Shown one piece after another: positions 27,094 through 35,576 of a stretch of 64,000 nt of DNA; position 1 is the first letter of the stretch, and the number at the start of each line of letters is the position of its first letter. This stretch comes from an uncultured Opitutales bacterium (GTDB taxonomy: Bacteria > Verrucomicrobiota > Verrucomicrobiia > Opitutales > Coraliomargaritaceae), in contig CALKBZ010000003.1 in the NCBI GenBank assembly GCA_937775295.1, positions 62,001 to 126,000 on the forward strand, given 5' to 3'. The translations under genes and the position numbers were made by a program. The notes below the pieces were generated by a model. That model did no database searches. It had not been told where the DNA came from and saw only the letters and a program-made list of their open reading frames with translations.

Positions 27094-28209
27094 ATGAGCA
27101 CAGCATTTACAAAACTCGGCATTCCAGACGACCTCAACCAAGGGATCGAAGCACTCGGCATCCTTGAGCCGACGCCAATTCAAGCGCAAGCGATTCCCTT
27201 CCTGATGGAAGACGGCGGCGACCTTATCGCCCAAGCTCAGACTGGCACTGGCAAGACTGCCGCTTTTGGCCTGCCGCTGCTAACCAAGATCGACCCGAGC
27301 TTTAAGGAGATCCAGGCGGTAATCATCGCGCCGACCCGTGAGCTCGCGCAACAGATCGGCAAGCAGCTGTTCCGCTACACGAAATTTTCCGCCAAGATCT
27401 TTGTCGAAGTCCTCGCTGGTGGTGATAAGATCGACCTACAGGTTAAAAAATTGCTACGTCCCACGCACATTGTGGTGGCCACGCCAGGGCGCTTCATGGA
27501 CTTGCTCAAGCTCAAGGCGATTCGTTTACAGTCGGTTCGTCATCTGGTATTGGATGAGGCGGACGAGATGTTGAGCATGGGCTTTCAAAAGGAGCTGGAG
27601 GAAATCTTTAAGCAGACCAAGGACCGTAAGAGCACATGGCTGTTTTCCGCGACTTTTCAGGATCGTATTAAGAGCATGGTCGAGCAGCACATGTCTGCCA
27701 AAGCTCACATGATCAAGGTGGATAAAAAGCACGTGGTGAATCAGAATATTGATCACCAGTTTGCGATCTGCTCGCGTGAGGATAAGACTGATTTTATTTA
27801 TAAGTATTTGATCGCGCATGGTGAAGAGCGCGGCTTGATCTTTTGCCGCACACGTGCGGGTGCGGTTTCGCTGGGAGCCGACCTCACCAAGCTCGGTCTC
27901 GCAGTCGGCGTTTTGCAGGGCGACCTCAGTCAGAAGGATCGCGATAAGGTGATGCGCTCCTTCAAAAATGAACGCACACAGTTTCTCCTCGCGACCGATG
28001 TCGCCGCCCGTGGGATCGATGTCGAAGGTCTATCTTTCGTCATCCAGCACCAGTTGCCGGATGCGATGCAGTATTACACCCATCGCAGCGGTCGCACCGC
28101 ACGTGCGGGTAAGAAGGGCGTGTCGATTACATTGATTGAGCCCAAGGAGCGCCGTAAAATTACCCAGTTAGAAAAAGAACTCGGGTTGAATTTCTCGATG
28201 GTGGAGTAG
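27094..28209 (+). CDS. DEAD-box ATP-dependent RNA helicase
   Basis: 371 residues, the two RecA-like domains only, with no C-terminal extension. In order: Q motif LEPTPIQAQAIP, motif I AQTGTGKTAAFG, Ia PTRELAQQ, Ib TPGRFMD, motif II LDEADEMLSMGF, motif III SAT, motif IV IFCRTRAGA, motif V TDVAARGIDV, motif VI HRSGRTARAG. It unwinds short RNA duplexes with ATP, probably in ribosome assembly or mRNA decay as for RhlE/CshA-type enzymes; the specific class cannot be set. It ends at the terminator at 28311-28339. Confidence 0.95.
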   Translation: MSTAFTKLGIPDDLNQGIEALGILEPTPIQAQAIPFLMEDGGDLIAQAQTGTGKTAAFGLPLLTKIDPSFKEIQAVIIAPTRELAQQIGKQLFRYTKFSAKIFVEVLAGGDKIDLQVKKLLRPTHIVVATPGRFMDLLKLKAIRLQSVRHLVLDEADEMLSMGFQKELEEIFKQTKDRKSTWLFSATFQDRIKSMVEQHMSAKAHMIKVDKKHVVNQNIDHQFAICSREDKTDFIYKYLIAHGEERGLIFCRTRAGAVSLGADLTKLGLAVGVLQGDLSQKDRDKVMRSFKNERTQFLLATDVAARGIDVEGLSFVIQHQLPDAMQYYTHRSGRTARAGKKGVSITLIEPKERRKITQLEKELGLNFSMVE

Positions 28210-28310
28210 TGCTGCGGAGTGTGGCACGACAATATGTAATGAGCACTGAACTGTGGCAAGATGCCTAGCTTCGGCAGCAGCACCAGCCTTGATTAATTTA
28301 GAGCATCTAC

Positions 28311-28339
28311 ATGACCTGTTGTTTGTAGGTCATTTTTTT
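28311..28339 (+). terminator. Terminator after the DEAD-box helicase gene
   Basis: ATGACCT pairs with AGGTCAT across a 9-base loop, followed by TTTTTTT. It lies 102 bp after the helicase stop. Confidence 0.8.
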
Positions 28340-28446
28340 CATAATTTAATTCTGATCTTTATTTCTAGTTGTCGTATAATGCATTAATACGTTGGTTTTT
28401 CAGGGTGGGGCGGCTGCTAAGCAGGCGGCCCTCTGGGGATCCAACT

Positions 28447-29412
28447 CTACTGCGCCAAGTTGTTAAGCAAATCTAAGTAGCCCCCATAGACTTGGAAAAT
28501 AGTAAAGATGATGAAGGTAGCGACCAATGCAAACAGCAGTGTCGGGTAAACAATTGAGGCGTAAGTCATGGCGTGGTTCGCCTGCGTTTGATATTGCTGG
28601 CCAGTTTTGAGCATCATCTCGTCGAGCTTGCCGCTTTGGGTGCCGGCGGCGTAGAGCGCCACGAAGTCGGGCGGGAATACTTTGTGCGCTTTGAGTTGCG
28701 TGGCGGGGTCTTTGCCGGCGTCAAAAGTGGGCTGCATCGCTAGGTAGGCGCGGCTGATCTTTGCGTCTTGCGCGATGCGAGCGGAGCCTTGCCAAGCAGT
28801 GTGCATCGGCACGCCGGCATCGATGAAGGTGCCGAGCGCGTAGGAAAAGTCGGCGAGGGCCTGTGCTTGGCTGTAGCCCCGCAGTAGTGGAATGCAGCGC
28901 AAGATCTGGGCCAGTAGCGGGTTATCAGTTTTGACTAAAAATAGGGTCAGTGCGCCGAGTGCCCATACTGGGGCGATTAATAGCGAACTTTGTAGGAGGT
29001 GTAGTGGGGCGTCCCATTCGAATCCATGCGCATAGTCGATCATGCGAAAAATCGGCAAAATCAAAGCCGCGATGTGGTAGACGCTGAGTGGATAAATCAG
29101 TCCGAGCATGACTTTGAGCTGAGTGGCACCAATGCGCTCATGCCGATCGGAAAGGTTGCGTAAGGTTTGCGGGAGGCGGCCGGTGTCCATTGCAGTGCTG
29201 ATGAAAACGCGGTCTGTTTTCGGCAACCAGGCCGATGCGGTGGCCATCACTGCTTCGATGGTAGTGCCACCTTCGATCAATGCTGCCATACGCAATCGGT
29301 CTTGACTCGGTGGGCCTGCGCAGACGCTGAATGCTTCCGCGAGTCGTGTGCCGGAATCGAGATGTTCCGCGAGCTGTCGATACCAGTTAGAGAGAACTTT
29401 ATGCGAAGCCAT
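28447..29412 (-). CDS. Type II secretion system F domain protein (GspF/PilC-like), orphan
   Basis: 321 residues. Two T2SSF domains can be seen: the first begins with WYRQLAEHLDSGTRLAEAFS and ends in membrane helices (LGLIYPLSVYHIAALILPIF, LLIAPVWALGALTLFLVK); the second, LADFSYALGTFIDAGVPMHT, ends with ASIVYPTLLFALVATFIIFT. GspF/PilC proteins are the inner-membrane platform of type II secretion and type IV pilus systems. It is shorter than usual (~400 residues), with a reduced first domain. No GspE, pilin or secretin gene is in this window, so its partner system is unknown. Confidence 0.88.
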   Translation of the reverse strand: MASHKVLSNWYRQLAEHLDSGTRLAEAFSVCAGPPSQDRLRMAALIEGGTTIEAVMATASAWLPKTDRVFISTAMDTGRLPQTLRNLSDRHERIGATQLKVMLGLIYPLSVYHIAALILPIFRMIDYAHGFEWDAPLHLLQSSLLIAPVWALGALTLFLVKTDNPLLAQILRCIPLLRGYSQAQALADFSYALGTFIDAGVPMHTAWQGSARIAQDAKISRAYLAMQPTFDAGKDPATQLKAHKVFPPDFVALYAAGTQSGKLDEMMLKTGQQYQTQANHAMTYASIVYPTLLFALVATFIIFTIFQVYGGYLDLLNNLAQ

Positions 29413-29486
29413 AGAGAGGGGGAGCGACCTAAGGAGGCAGACCTAAAAAATAACAAACAGGGAGAGTCGACTTGCGGAGTAACAGG

Positions 29487-29996
29487 CTACTTAGATAGTT
29501 CGCGTTCGAGTTGCTCGAGGCGTGCGAGCTTTGCTTTAACCTGCTGCCGGTAGCGCTGTTGGCGCACGGCGTTGCTTTTTAATTTGTGGGCGGCGCTTTT
29601 TTTCGGCCGACCGCGACGTAGTTGGACGACGTTTTCGGGGATCGTGAAGAGGTTGCGTTGTCGGAATGGCTCCGGTGTTTGGCTGATGTCAATTGCGTCG
29701 TCGATACAGGCGCTATCGGCAATCCGATTTGATTGCGTCACCCAGTTGGGTGCTGTGGTTTTGCTGAGCTGGCAAATCCAGTCCACATACGCGGCGAGGT
29801 AGGCATCACAGTAGCCATGATCCTTGAGGCGCGAACGCAGTAGTGGCGGAGCATCTTGAATCCGTTGTCGCAGCTCGCGCGCCGAGGACACGTGTTTCAA
29901 CTCGCTTTGCCACTGCTGCAAGCGGGGTTGAAAATCGCCCACTTCATGGATATTAAAGGTGACTTCGGCGGCAGTTGTAGGTGGCGAGAGTGGCAT
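29487..29996 (-). CDS. Uncharacterised protein with an AT-hook-like motif
   Basis: 169 residues with no signal peptide or membrane helix. The first ~100 residues form a helical region (FQPRLQQWQSELKHVSSARE, then an aromatic segment DAYLAAYVDWICQLSKTTAP). Residues ~130-136 are RRGRPKK, an AT-hook-like basic core, followed by a strongly basic helix (RQQRYRQQVKAKLARLEQLE). This suggests binding to AT-rich DNA, but no family is recognised. It lies 74 bp upstream of the GspF-like gene on the same strand. Confidence 0.6.
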   Translation of the reverse strand: MPLSPPTTAAEVTFNIHEVGDFQPRLQQWQSELKHVSSARELRQRIQDAPPLLRSRLKDHGYCDAYLAAYVDWICQLSKTTAPNWVTQSNRIADSACIDDAIDISQTPEPFRQRNLFTIPENVVQLRRGRPKKSAAHKLKSNAVRQQRYRQQVKAKLARLEQLERELSK

Positions 29997-30393
29997 GGTC
30001 AGTGGTTGATTTACAATTTGATTTAAATATGTATTGCTACGTGACGTAAAAATAAGGAATTAAGAATAAAGCGTCATTCAGCTGATGGGTTGGGTGAGCG
30101 CGGAATGATCCTAGACCGATTTACGCATCGGGTCAAACGGGATGTACAACTGAATGTTGGTTAAAGGTTTCGGTGGTTAATCTCGCCCGAATTTCTTAAA
30201 ACGTGAATGAGCAATAGCCTGATGCTGAAATTGATGTGAATAGTGGTGTAGAACGCGGTTCTTTGCGCAGTAAAGGCCGTGTTTAGACTCACCGTATCCA
30301 AACGCGCCCTCTATGAGAGGCATGTCCTAAGCACTATACGTAAAATGGATAAGCAACTGGGTCCAACGACTCCTGTCGCTCCCGCCGCGCGCG
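29997..30393. other. Intergenic region, no supported gene
   Basis: About 400 bp, AT-rich at the left end. A plus-strand reading from 30279 (RLTVSKRALYERHVLSTIRK) looks mildly protein-like but runs antisense into engB after 30394, so I do not call it. No hairpin with a T-tract or RNA gene was seen. Confidence 0.4.
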
Positions 30394-31044
30394 TTAGCGC
30401 TTCTTTTTCATCCAGCCCAACGAGATGGTTTTCTGATGCTTCACCTTGGTTTTTTTCGGCAGCATGGTCTCAATGAATTGCAGGATCTCATTGCGCCCAA
30501 CACGCGTCTTAGCCGAACAACTAAAGGCTTTGACGGCCTGAATACCCCATTCGTCTAATTTCTGCAGGAATAGTTTAGCGTGATTTTCGACGGTGGTATC
30601 GGAGCTCTTGTCTGACTTGGTGAAGACAATCGAAACGGGCAGTTTAGAGGCTTGTAGCCACTCAATAAAGGCGAGATCGCCTTCAACTGGTTCCATTCGC
30701 GAATCGACCAGAGCAAAGACATGCTTGAGGTTTTCGCGGCCGGTGAGATAGCCGCTGACATTGATATTGAAGTCGTTCTGCTTTGCCTTGGAAAGTCGTG
30801 CATACCCGTAGCCAGGTAAATCGACGAGGCTCCAAGTCTTATTAATATCGAAGAAATTGATAAGCTGTGTCTTGCCCGGCACGCTGGATGTTTTCGCGAG
30901 CTCTTTCTTGCCGGTGAGCATGTTGATCAGCGAGGATTTGCCGACATTGGAGCGACCGACAAATGCGAATTCGGGCTGCCAAGACGGTGGGCAGGCTTCG
31001 AGGTCGAGTGCACTAGTGCGGAAAGTTGCGGTTTCAATCTTCAT
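30394..31044 (-). CDS. engB: Ribosome biogenesis GTP-binding protein YihA/EngB
   Basis: About 216 residues of a TRAFAC-class GTPase needed for 50S subunit assembly in bacteria where it has been studied. G1 is VGRSNVGKSSLINML, the G2 region is SVPGKTQLINFF, G3 is DLPGYGYARLSK, G4 TKSD, and the G5 region ends CSAKTRVGRNEILQFI. The C-terminal tail is basic (KTKVKHQKTISLGWMKKKR). Start ATG 31044 (MKIETATFRTSALDL) matches the family; an upstream in-frame ATG at 31083 adds 13 residues with no family support. Confidence 0.95.
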   Translation of the reverse strand: MKIETATFRTSALDLEACPPSWQPEFAFVGRSNVGKSSLINMLTGKKELAKTSSVPGKTQLINFFDINKTWSLVDLPGYGYARLSKAKQNDFNINVSGYLTGRENLKHVFALVDSRMEPVEGDLAFIEWLQASKLPVSIVFTKSDKSSDTTVENHAKLFLQKLDEWGIQAVKAFSCSAKTRVGRNEILQFIETMLPKKTKVKHQKTISLGWMKKKR

Positions 31045-31222
31045 GAGTGCCGAGGGATTAAAGGGAAATTTAGCGGAATGCAAAATATAAAGCTGAGATT
31101 GAACGTCCTTTGTATCGTTCTCAGTCTGGACAGCGCCTGATGCGGCGGAGATCGCCCCAGCCGAGTTGATTTTTCTCGCTTCAACTTTTAGCAGCTTTGT
31201 GCATGCTCACTTAATCTCGATA

Positions 31223-32197
31223 ATGAAGATTCTACTTCGAAAACATGCATTCACTCTGTGGCTGGTTGCCGCGGTGCTGCTCGCGGTCTATTTCCCTGAG
31301 CCCGCCTCGAAGGGCGGTTTTTTGGGTGCGCAGTGGATCACGCAGTTCGGCGTGGCGATGATTTTCTTTTTACAGGGCTTGTCGCTGCCGACACGTTCGT
31401 TGGTCGCTGGCTATAACCCGAAGCGACTGCATGTGTTCGTCTTGTCTTGGAATTACTTGTGGTTCCCGGTGGTGACGGGGCTATTGCTCGTGCCACTGTC
31501 GTGGCTGTTGACGCCGGAGTTGTGCGTCGGGTTTTGGCTGTTGGCGATTTTGCCGACGACGGTGGCCTCGGCGATCGCATTCACCTCGCTTTCAGGCGGC
31601 GACACGAGCAATGCCATTTTCTCGACGATCTTTTCTAACCTATTGGCGGTGTTGGTGGTACCGACGATTGCGGTGGCTTACCTCGCGAGTGAGACGGCGA
31701 TTGAGATTTCATTGTCGGAGATTTTCGTGAGTTTGGCTCGGTTATTGGTGTTGCCGTTGATTGTGGGACAGGTGGCTCGTCAGTTGCTTCGGGCGCTTGC
31801 TAGGCGCATTGCTGGAGTGGTCAAATTGGTCAGTAGTGGCATCATTATATTTATTGTGCACGCTGCATTTGCCCAGAGCGTGAGCTCGGGCCTGTTGGAT
31901 GAACTGTCATTGGCACTTTCCTTCGGAGTGGCTGTGGGGGTCGTGACGGTCTTACTGGTGACGGGTGTATTGATCTGGTGGAGTGGGTCTTGGTTGCGCT
32001 TGCAGCGTAAGCAGCGAATCGCAGCGTTCTTTTGTGCGAGTCAGAAGTCGTTGGCCTCGGGGCTGCCGTTGGCCTCGTCGATTTTGCTGGCAGCTCCGGG
32101 GGTGGTGGATCCTGCGATGGTATTGATCCCATTGATTTGCTTTCACCCCTTGCAGTTGGTGTTCGCCAGTTTACTGGCGGGGCGGTTGGTGCAGTAG
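31223..32197 (+). CDS. Bile acid:sodium symporter (BASS) family transporter, SLC10A7-like
   Basis: About 324 residues with nine to ten membrane helices. Typical features are the early FGVAMIFFLQGLSLPTRSL, the middle LPTTVASAIAFTSLSGGDTS with the discontinuous-helix Ser/Thr/Gly content, NAIFSTIFSNLLAVLVVPTI, and the late FFCASQKSLASGLPLASSIL. It belongs to the YfeH/RCH1/SLC10A7 branch of the BASS superfamily; substrates of that branch are poorly defined and bile acids are unlikely in this organism. Start ATG 31223 (MKILLRKHAFTLW) is preferred; it diverges from engB across about 180 bp. Confidence 0.88.
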   Translation: MKILLRKHAFTLWLVAAVLLAVYFPEPASKGGFLGAQWITQFGVAMIFFLQGLSLPTRSLVAGYNPKRLHVFVLSWNYLWFPVVTGLLLVPLSWLLTPELCVGFWLLAILPTTVASAIAFTSLSGGDTSNAIFSTIFSNLLAVLVVPTIAVAYLASETAIEISLSEIFVSLARLLVLPLIVGQVARQLLRALARRIAGVVKLVSSGIIIFIVHAAFAQSVSSGLLDELSLALSFGVAVGVVTVLLVTGVLIWWSGSWLRLQRKQRIAAFFCASQKSLASGLPLASSILLAAPGVVDPAMVLIPLICFHPLQLVFASLLAGRLVQ

Positions 32198-32222
32198 CAT
32201 GCTGGAATTTTGCTGACGAGCT

Positions 32223-32300
32223 GGAGGGCAATGCTCTGTCATTGCCTCACGTTAGATTCGTTGATTTAGCTATCGTGGCAACGACGGAGCGTTGCCCTCC
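32223..32300. repeat. Palindromic intergenic repeat, family B (complete)
   Basis: GGAGGGCAATGCTCTGTCAT at the left is mirrored at the right by ACGACGGAGCGTTGCCCTCC; about 24 bp pair with three or four mismatches around a ~30-bp centre. Related copies lie at 34538-34616 and 63876-63903. It sits directly after the transporter gene. Confidence 0.8.
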
Positions 32301-32312
32301 AATATAGACACA

Positions 32313-32343
32313 AAAAGACCGCTCGTAACTGAGCGGCCTTTTG
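32313..32343 (-). terminator. Terminator between the transporter and DUF3127 genes
   Basis: AAAGACCGCTC pairs with GAGCGGCCTTT around GTAACT; the minus-strand transcript ends in TCTTTTTG. It serves the DUF3127 gene that ends at 32365, and a shorter T-run (TTTTGTT) allows use from the plus strand as well. Confidence 0.85.
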
Positions 32344-32364
32344 TTGGAAATGGTAATTGAGCAA

Positions 32365-32709
32365 CTAAAATGGTGGCTCTTCGTCGAGAACTTCGTCGGC
32401 CGGATTGAAGGCTGGCGGCGTGCTGCTGCTGGCACCACCACCTGCTGCAAGGCTTTCGATCTTCCATGCTGCAAGGTTGACATAATATTTTTCGTTATAC
32501 TCGTTGCCGCGAAGGTCGAAAGTGACTTTGACTTTTTCGCCAACGCTGAGCTTGTTGACCAGTTCGACCTTATCTTTAACACACTCGAACTTAATGTCCT
32601 GTGGGTATTTGTCAGCTTCGTCAGTCACGACGAATTCGCGCTTATTAAAGCCGCTGGCAAAGGTTTGTTCCTCGAAAATTACTTTTACGGTTCCAGATAG
32701 TTCATGCAT
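32365..32709 (-). CDS. DUF3127 domain protein (OB-fold-like)
   Basis: 114 residues. [40 protein letters not shown] and [20 protein letters not shown] follow DUF3127, a small beta-barrel family best known from Bacteroidetes phage-like and chromosomal genes and thought to be related to single-strand-binding OB folds. The C-terminal ~25 residues are a flexible Ser/Pro/Ala linker ending in a cluster of acids (DEEPPF), which closely resembles the acidic tip that SSB proteins use to recruit partners (ending DxxPF). The acidic DxxPF-type end is seen directly; a single-strand-DNA role is inference. Confidence 0.85.
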   Translation of the reverse strand: MHELSGTVKVIFEEQTFASGFNKREFVVTDEADKYPQDIKFECVKDKVELVNKLSVGEKVKVTFDLRGNEYNEKYYVNLAAWKIESLAAGGGASSSTPPAFNPADEVLDEEPPF

Positions 32710-32792
32710 AAGACAGATGAAACCGACTCGTGCGGCAGAAGCAAAACTTTTTCGTCCGAAAAGTGAGGTTTTACTAAATTGGCTGAACCGTC

Positions 32793-33461
32793 TTAGACGC
32801 CCGCGCTACCATCGAGAATGGCTAACACCTTCTTACGCACACCGCCACGGCTGTTGGCCACTGCGTCTAGCAGGTCGTCGCTGCCCTTGGGGAGCGGTTT
32901 TGCCTGTCCTTGTTGCAGTAAATATATGTGATAAGCTAATTTAAAGAAAATGTCGCGACCGTAGCTTTCGAGTAGATTCGGCGTGCCAGGCTCAGGCTTG
33001 TGAATAAATTGATAGGGGTCTTCCAGTAGCAGCGCGGCATTGAAGCTGAAACTCTCTTTGCGGTAGTAATAGAGCCCTTCGGGACGGTCGGACTTACGGA
33101 TCGTGTCGGGGAGTTTCTCGGAGTAATAGATCGGATAGGGGCAGTCAGTGGGTCGTTTTGTGTCGATTTTACTGAACTCCTTAAAGTGAGAAGTCATGTG
33201 GTGGGTGGTGACGCTGGCATCAAGTAGACGATCCTCATGGATCATATTCCAGGCATGGCCGAGAGGGATAGTCGCCAGTGTTTGCGTGCCGTCTTGCATG
33301 ATCAGCAGGCCGTCCATCACCACTGTCGGGTGACCAAGCATCTGCAGCACTGCATCGACGACCACTGCGTGTTCGCGGCTAAACCAGCCCCAGTCGCCGT
33401 CTTCGCCAGGGGCTTCATGCAGTATTAAGTTCAGTTCTTTGAGGGCGCTGTAGCGGATCAT
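32793..33461 (-). CDS. Uncharacterised protein
   Basis: 222 residues, soluble, acidic to neutral, with no signal peptide. Regions of note are [40 protein letters not shown] with conserved-looking His/Trp, and [20 protein letters not shown]. The His-Ala-Trp and following Asp order is faintly like transglutaminase or lasso-peptide-protease folds, in which a substrate-binding HAW/Asp follows a cysteine, but no cysteine nucleophile precedes it here, so no enzyme is proposed. It stands alone, 83 bp upstream of the DUF3127 gene on the same strand. Confidence 0.6.
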   Translation of the reverse strand: MIRYSALKELNLILHEAPGEDGDWGWFSREHAVVVDAVLQMLGHPTVVMDGLLIMQDGTQTLATIPLGHAWNMIHEDRLLDASVTTHHMTSHFKEFSKIDTKRPTDCPYPIYYSEKLPDTIRKSDRPEGLYYYRKESFSFNAALLLEDPYQFIHKPEPGTPNLLESYGRDIFFKLAYHIYLLQQGQAKPLPKGSDDLLDAVANSRGGVRKKVLAILDGSAGV

Positions 33462-33751
33462 GGCTTAAATCGCTAAATGGAAAGAACTACAGATGCAATG
33501 CTTGTGCGTATCGATTTTCGGTCAACTTCAGTGAGTGACATTCTGCTGGCAAAAAATCCACGAAAAGCGCTTCGTTCTTATTCTGAGGTCGATTAGCATT
33601 AGTTTTAGTTGTCAATGTACCTGCTGATGATCGAGCGTATCTGGCGTAAATGGATGGAGTGACGCTGCCTTGCCTGTTTCATTTGCTCAAGAAACGCAGA
33701 GACGCACGAGGTCGGTCTGTCGGAGAGGGGGGCGCAATGTTCGTTCGCTTG
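33462..33751. other. Intergenic region, nothing recognised
   Basis: About 290 bp between two minus-strand genes. No reading frame, hairpin with T-tract or repeat of the families listed here was seen. Confidence 0.4.
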
Positions 33752-34507
33752 CTACTCGCTTGGTTCTTCCGCAGCTTCAATCAGATCGGTGCCCGCTTGT
33801 GCCGTGGCGATCATTGCCGAGTTTAGACGATTACGTAGGATAAAATAGGCGATCATTGCGGGAATGCCGATCACGAGTCCAGTCGCCGTGGTGATTAGGG
33901 CTTCGCCGATATCGCCCGCCAACAGTTCAGGTCGGCCCATGCCGCCGCGGCCAATTGTTTGGAACGCGCTGATCATGCCGCTGACCGTGCCGAGCAGGCC
34001 GATCATCGGTGCCACCGAGGCGACTACGTTCAGATACGTGACCCATTGCGAAACGCTGTTTTCTTCGGCTTCCAAGTTTTCGATGAAGAGGTTTTCCATC
34101 TTCTCGCGGCCTTTACGGATTTTTTTGAGAGCTGGCGAGAGTGCGCGTGCTAGGATGTTGCTGGCGTCTTGCAGATGCAGGTGTCCTTGCTCCATGTTGC
34201 CGCTCTTGAGCGCGTCTCTCGTCGTGCTCAATTGCGCAGCAGTGAAGAATTTATTCTGTGTGGTTTCCTTCCATGAATAAAAGATCAGGAAGAACATAAT
34301 TAACGAACAGGTGCCGAGTGGATACATCGCCCAACCGCCTTGCTGGATCAAGCCCAGCAGATTGAGGCTGTCTTCGGCGACCTCGGTGGCAGCGGTGGCC
34401 TCGGCGGCGGCGTCTTGGGCGTGCGTCATTGAGGTGAGCGCGAGGGTGAGCAGCAATGTCGGGGCGTGACTTGTGTGCGCCCGCCAATTTGATGTGAGTC
34501 GTTTCAT
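33752..34507 (-). CDS. MotA/TolQ/ExbB family protein with N-terminal signal peptide (second TPR/ExbB locus)
   Basis: About 251 residues. Unlike the homologue at 13058-13708, it begins with a signal peptide (TLLLTLALTSMTHAQ, cleavage near HA-Q) and an Ala/Glu-rich stretch. The channel follows: GGWAMYPLGTCSLIMFFLIF, then VTYLNVVASVAPMIGLLGTV and ALITTATGLVIGIPAMIAYF. Signal-bearing ExbB proteins of this type occur next to ExbD and TPR genes in Planctomycetes and Verrucomicrobia. No ExbD is seen downstream here. It is the last gene of a run whose first is the 952-residue TPR protein; a family B palindrome lies in the 115-bp gap to the gene before it. Confidence 0.9.
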   Translation of the reverse strand: MKRLTSNWRAHTSHAPTLLLTLALTSMTHAQDAAAEATAATEVAEDSLNLLGLIQQGGWAMYPLGTCSLIMFFLIFYSWKETTQNKFFTAAQLSTTRDALKSGNMEQGHLHLQDASNILARALSPALKKIRKGREKMENLFIENLEAEENSVSQWVTYLNVVASVAPMIGLLGTVSGMISAFQTIGRGGMGRPELLAGDIGEALITTATGLVIGIPAMIAYFILRNRLNSAMIATAQAGTDLIEAAEEPSE

Positions 34508-34537
34508 AGTTAGCGTTTTGAGGATAGAGTCCTTTGG

Positions 34538-34616
34538 TGGAGGGTTACGCTCCGTCGTTAGCACCGGTCAGACTGAGCCAAACCGGCGAGTGGCTACGAC
34601 AAAGCATTGCCCCCCA
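34538..34616. repeat. Palindromic intergenic repeat, family B (diverged)
   Basis: GGAGGGTTACGCTCCGTCGT at the left pairs imperfectly with GGCTACGACAAAGCATTGCC at the right, around a ~30-bp centre with its own dyad (CCGGT...ACCGG). It lies between two genes of the second TPR/ExbB operon. Confidence 0.7.
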
Positions 34617-34622
34617 ATTTTT

Positions 34623-35576
34623 CTAGAGGTCTGCTGGATTTTTATTTGTATAGTTTATTTTTTTCAAGTGCTCGTTGAATTGTTTGAAGGGGGCGTCAAA
34701 GGTGGGGTCTGTTTGGGGCCAAGTGAGAGACCGTTCTAGCATCTCTGTATACAATATTAGCGCATAATCTGGATCTCGTAATCCCATGGCGGAGCTGATT
34801 GCTGCCGCGTAGCAGTGCGCTAGCTTGTTGGGCGGATTTGGCATGGAAAAAACAATTGGTTGTAGCGCCGTATCGAGTGCCCCGCTGAAGTCTTCGCTGC
34901 GTAGTAGATCGGCGCTGTGGGTGTAATAACCGAGGGCGGAATCGCCGTACGGATTACGCGTGGCTAGCCATGCTTGAGTCAGTGGGCGTACTTGGTCGTA
35001 GAGTTTTAGGCTATTGTAGCTATCGAGCACGGCGTCTTCGAGTAAACGTAGCGCGGCCGGATGGCTAATCTGCGGCTTTAGAATGCCAGTCACTGCAATC
35101 GCTCGGGCGGGATTGTCGGACTGTAAAATGAGATCGACGTAGTAGATGAAGAAGTGTGACTCGGCGGCGGGCAGCAGCGGGATGATTTTAACGCGTTGCA
35201 AATAGAGCAGTTGTAGCAACTCCATCGCATTGTCGGATTCGCCGGCATCGATCCATTCGACTGCGAGCGTCTTGTAGCTTTCGCCTGGGATCGTGAAGTC
35301 GCGGACTTCATTCACGTTGAAGGTGTGGATGATTTCGCCAGCGCCTTCAGAGGTTGCTACCTGTATATAATTTCCAGATACATCGATCGAGTGGCCTGCA
35401 ATCGTGCGGCCATTGATTAGATGCACCGCAATCGGTTGATGTAGTTCGGCATCGATTACCTCGAGTTCGTCGGGCGGGATGGCGGCGGTGATGAGTGTGG
35501 GGAGTGCTAGAATCAGAATTGTAAAATATGACCGAAAGCTCTGGGTCCCTCCCCGAAAATAGTTCATTAATTTCAT
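34623..35576 (-). CDS. Exported helical protein of the second TPR/ExbB locus
   Basis: 317 residues. An N-terminal signal peptide (SYFTILILALPTLITAA) is followed by a ~90-residue beta-rich region (IAVHLINGRTIAGHSIDVSG) and then ~200 residues of TPR-like helices (YDQVRPLTQAWLATRNPYGD, LAHCYAAAISSAMGLRDPDY). No family is recognised. Its start overlaps the end of the 952-residue TPR gene by 4 bp, so the two are translationally coupled and probably act together outside the inner membrane. Confidence 0.75.
   Translation of the reverse strand: MKLMNYFRGGTQSFRSYFTILILALPTLITAAIPPDELEVIDAELHQPIAVHLINGRTIAGHSIDVSGNYIQVATSEGAGEIIHTFNVNEVRDFTIPGESYKTLAVEWIDAGESDNAMELLQLLYLQRVKIIPLLPAAESHFFIYYVDLILQSDNPARAIAVTGILKPQISHPAALRLLEDAVLDSYNSLKLYDQVRPLTQAWLATRNPYGDSALGYYTHSADLLRSEDFSGALDTALQPIVFSMPNPPNKLAHCYAAAISSAMGLRDPDYALILYTEMLERSLTWPQTDPTFDAPFKQFNEHLKKINYTNKNPADL

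Noticed and set aside
28447-29412. A type II secretion or type IV pilus operon
   Set aside because: Only the GspF-like gene is present; no ATPase, pilin or secretin gene lies within the window.
30279-30476. A small plus-strand gene
   Set aside because: The reading runs antisense into the conserved 3' end of engB and has no recognisable domain or ribosome-binding site.
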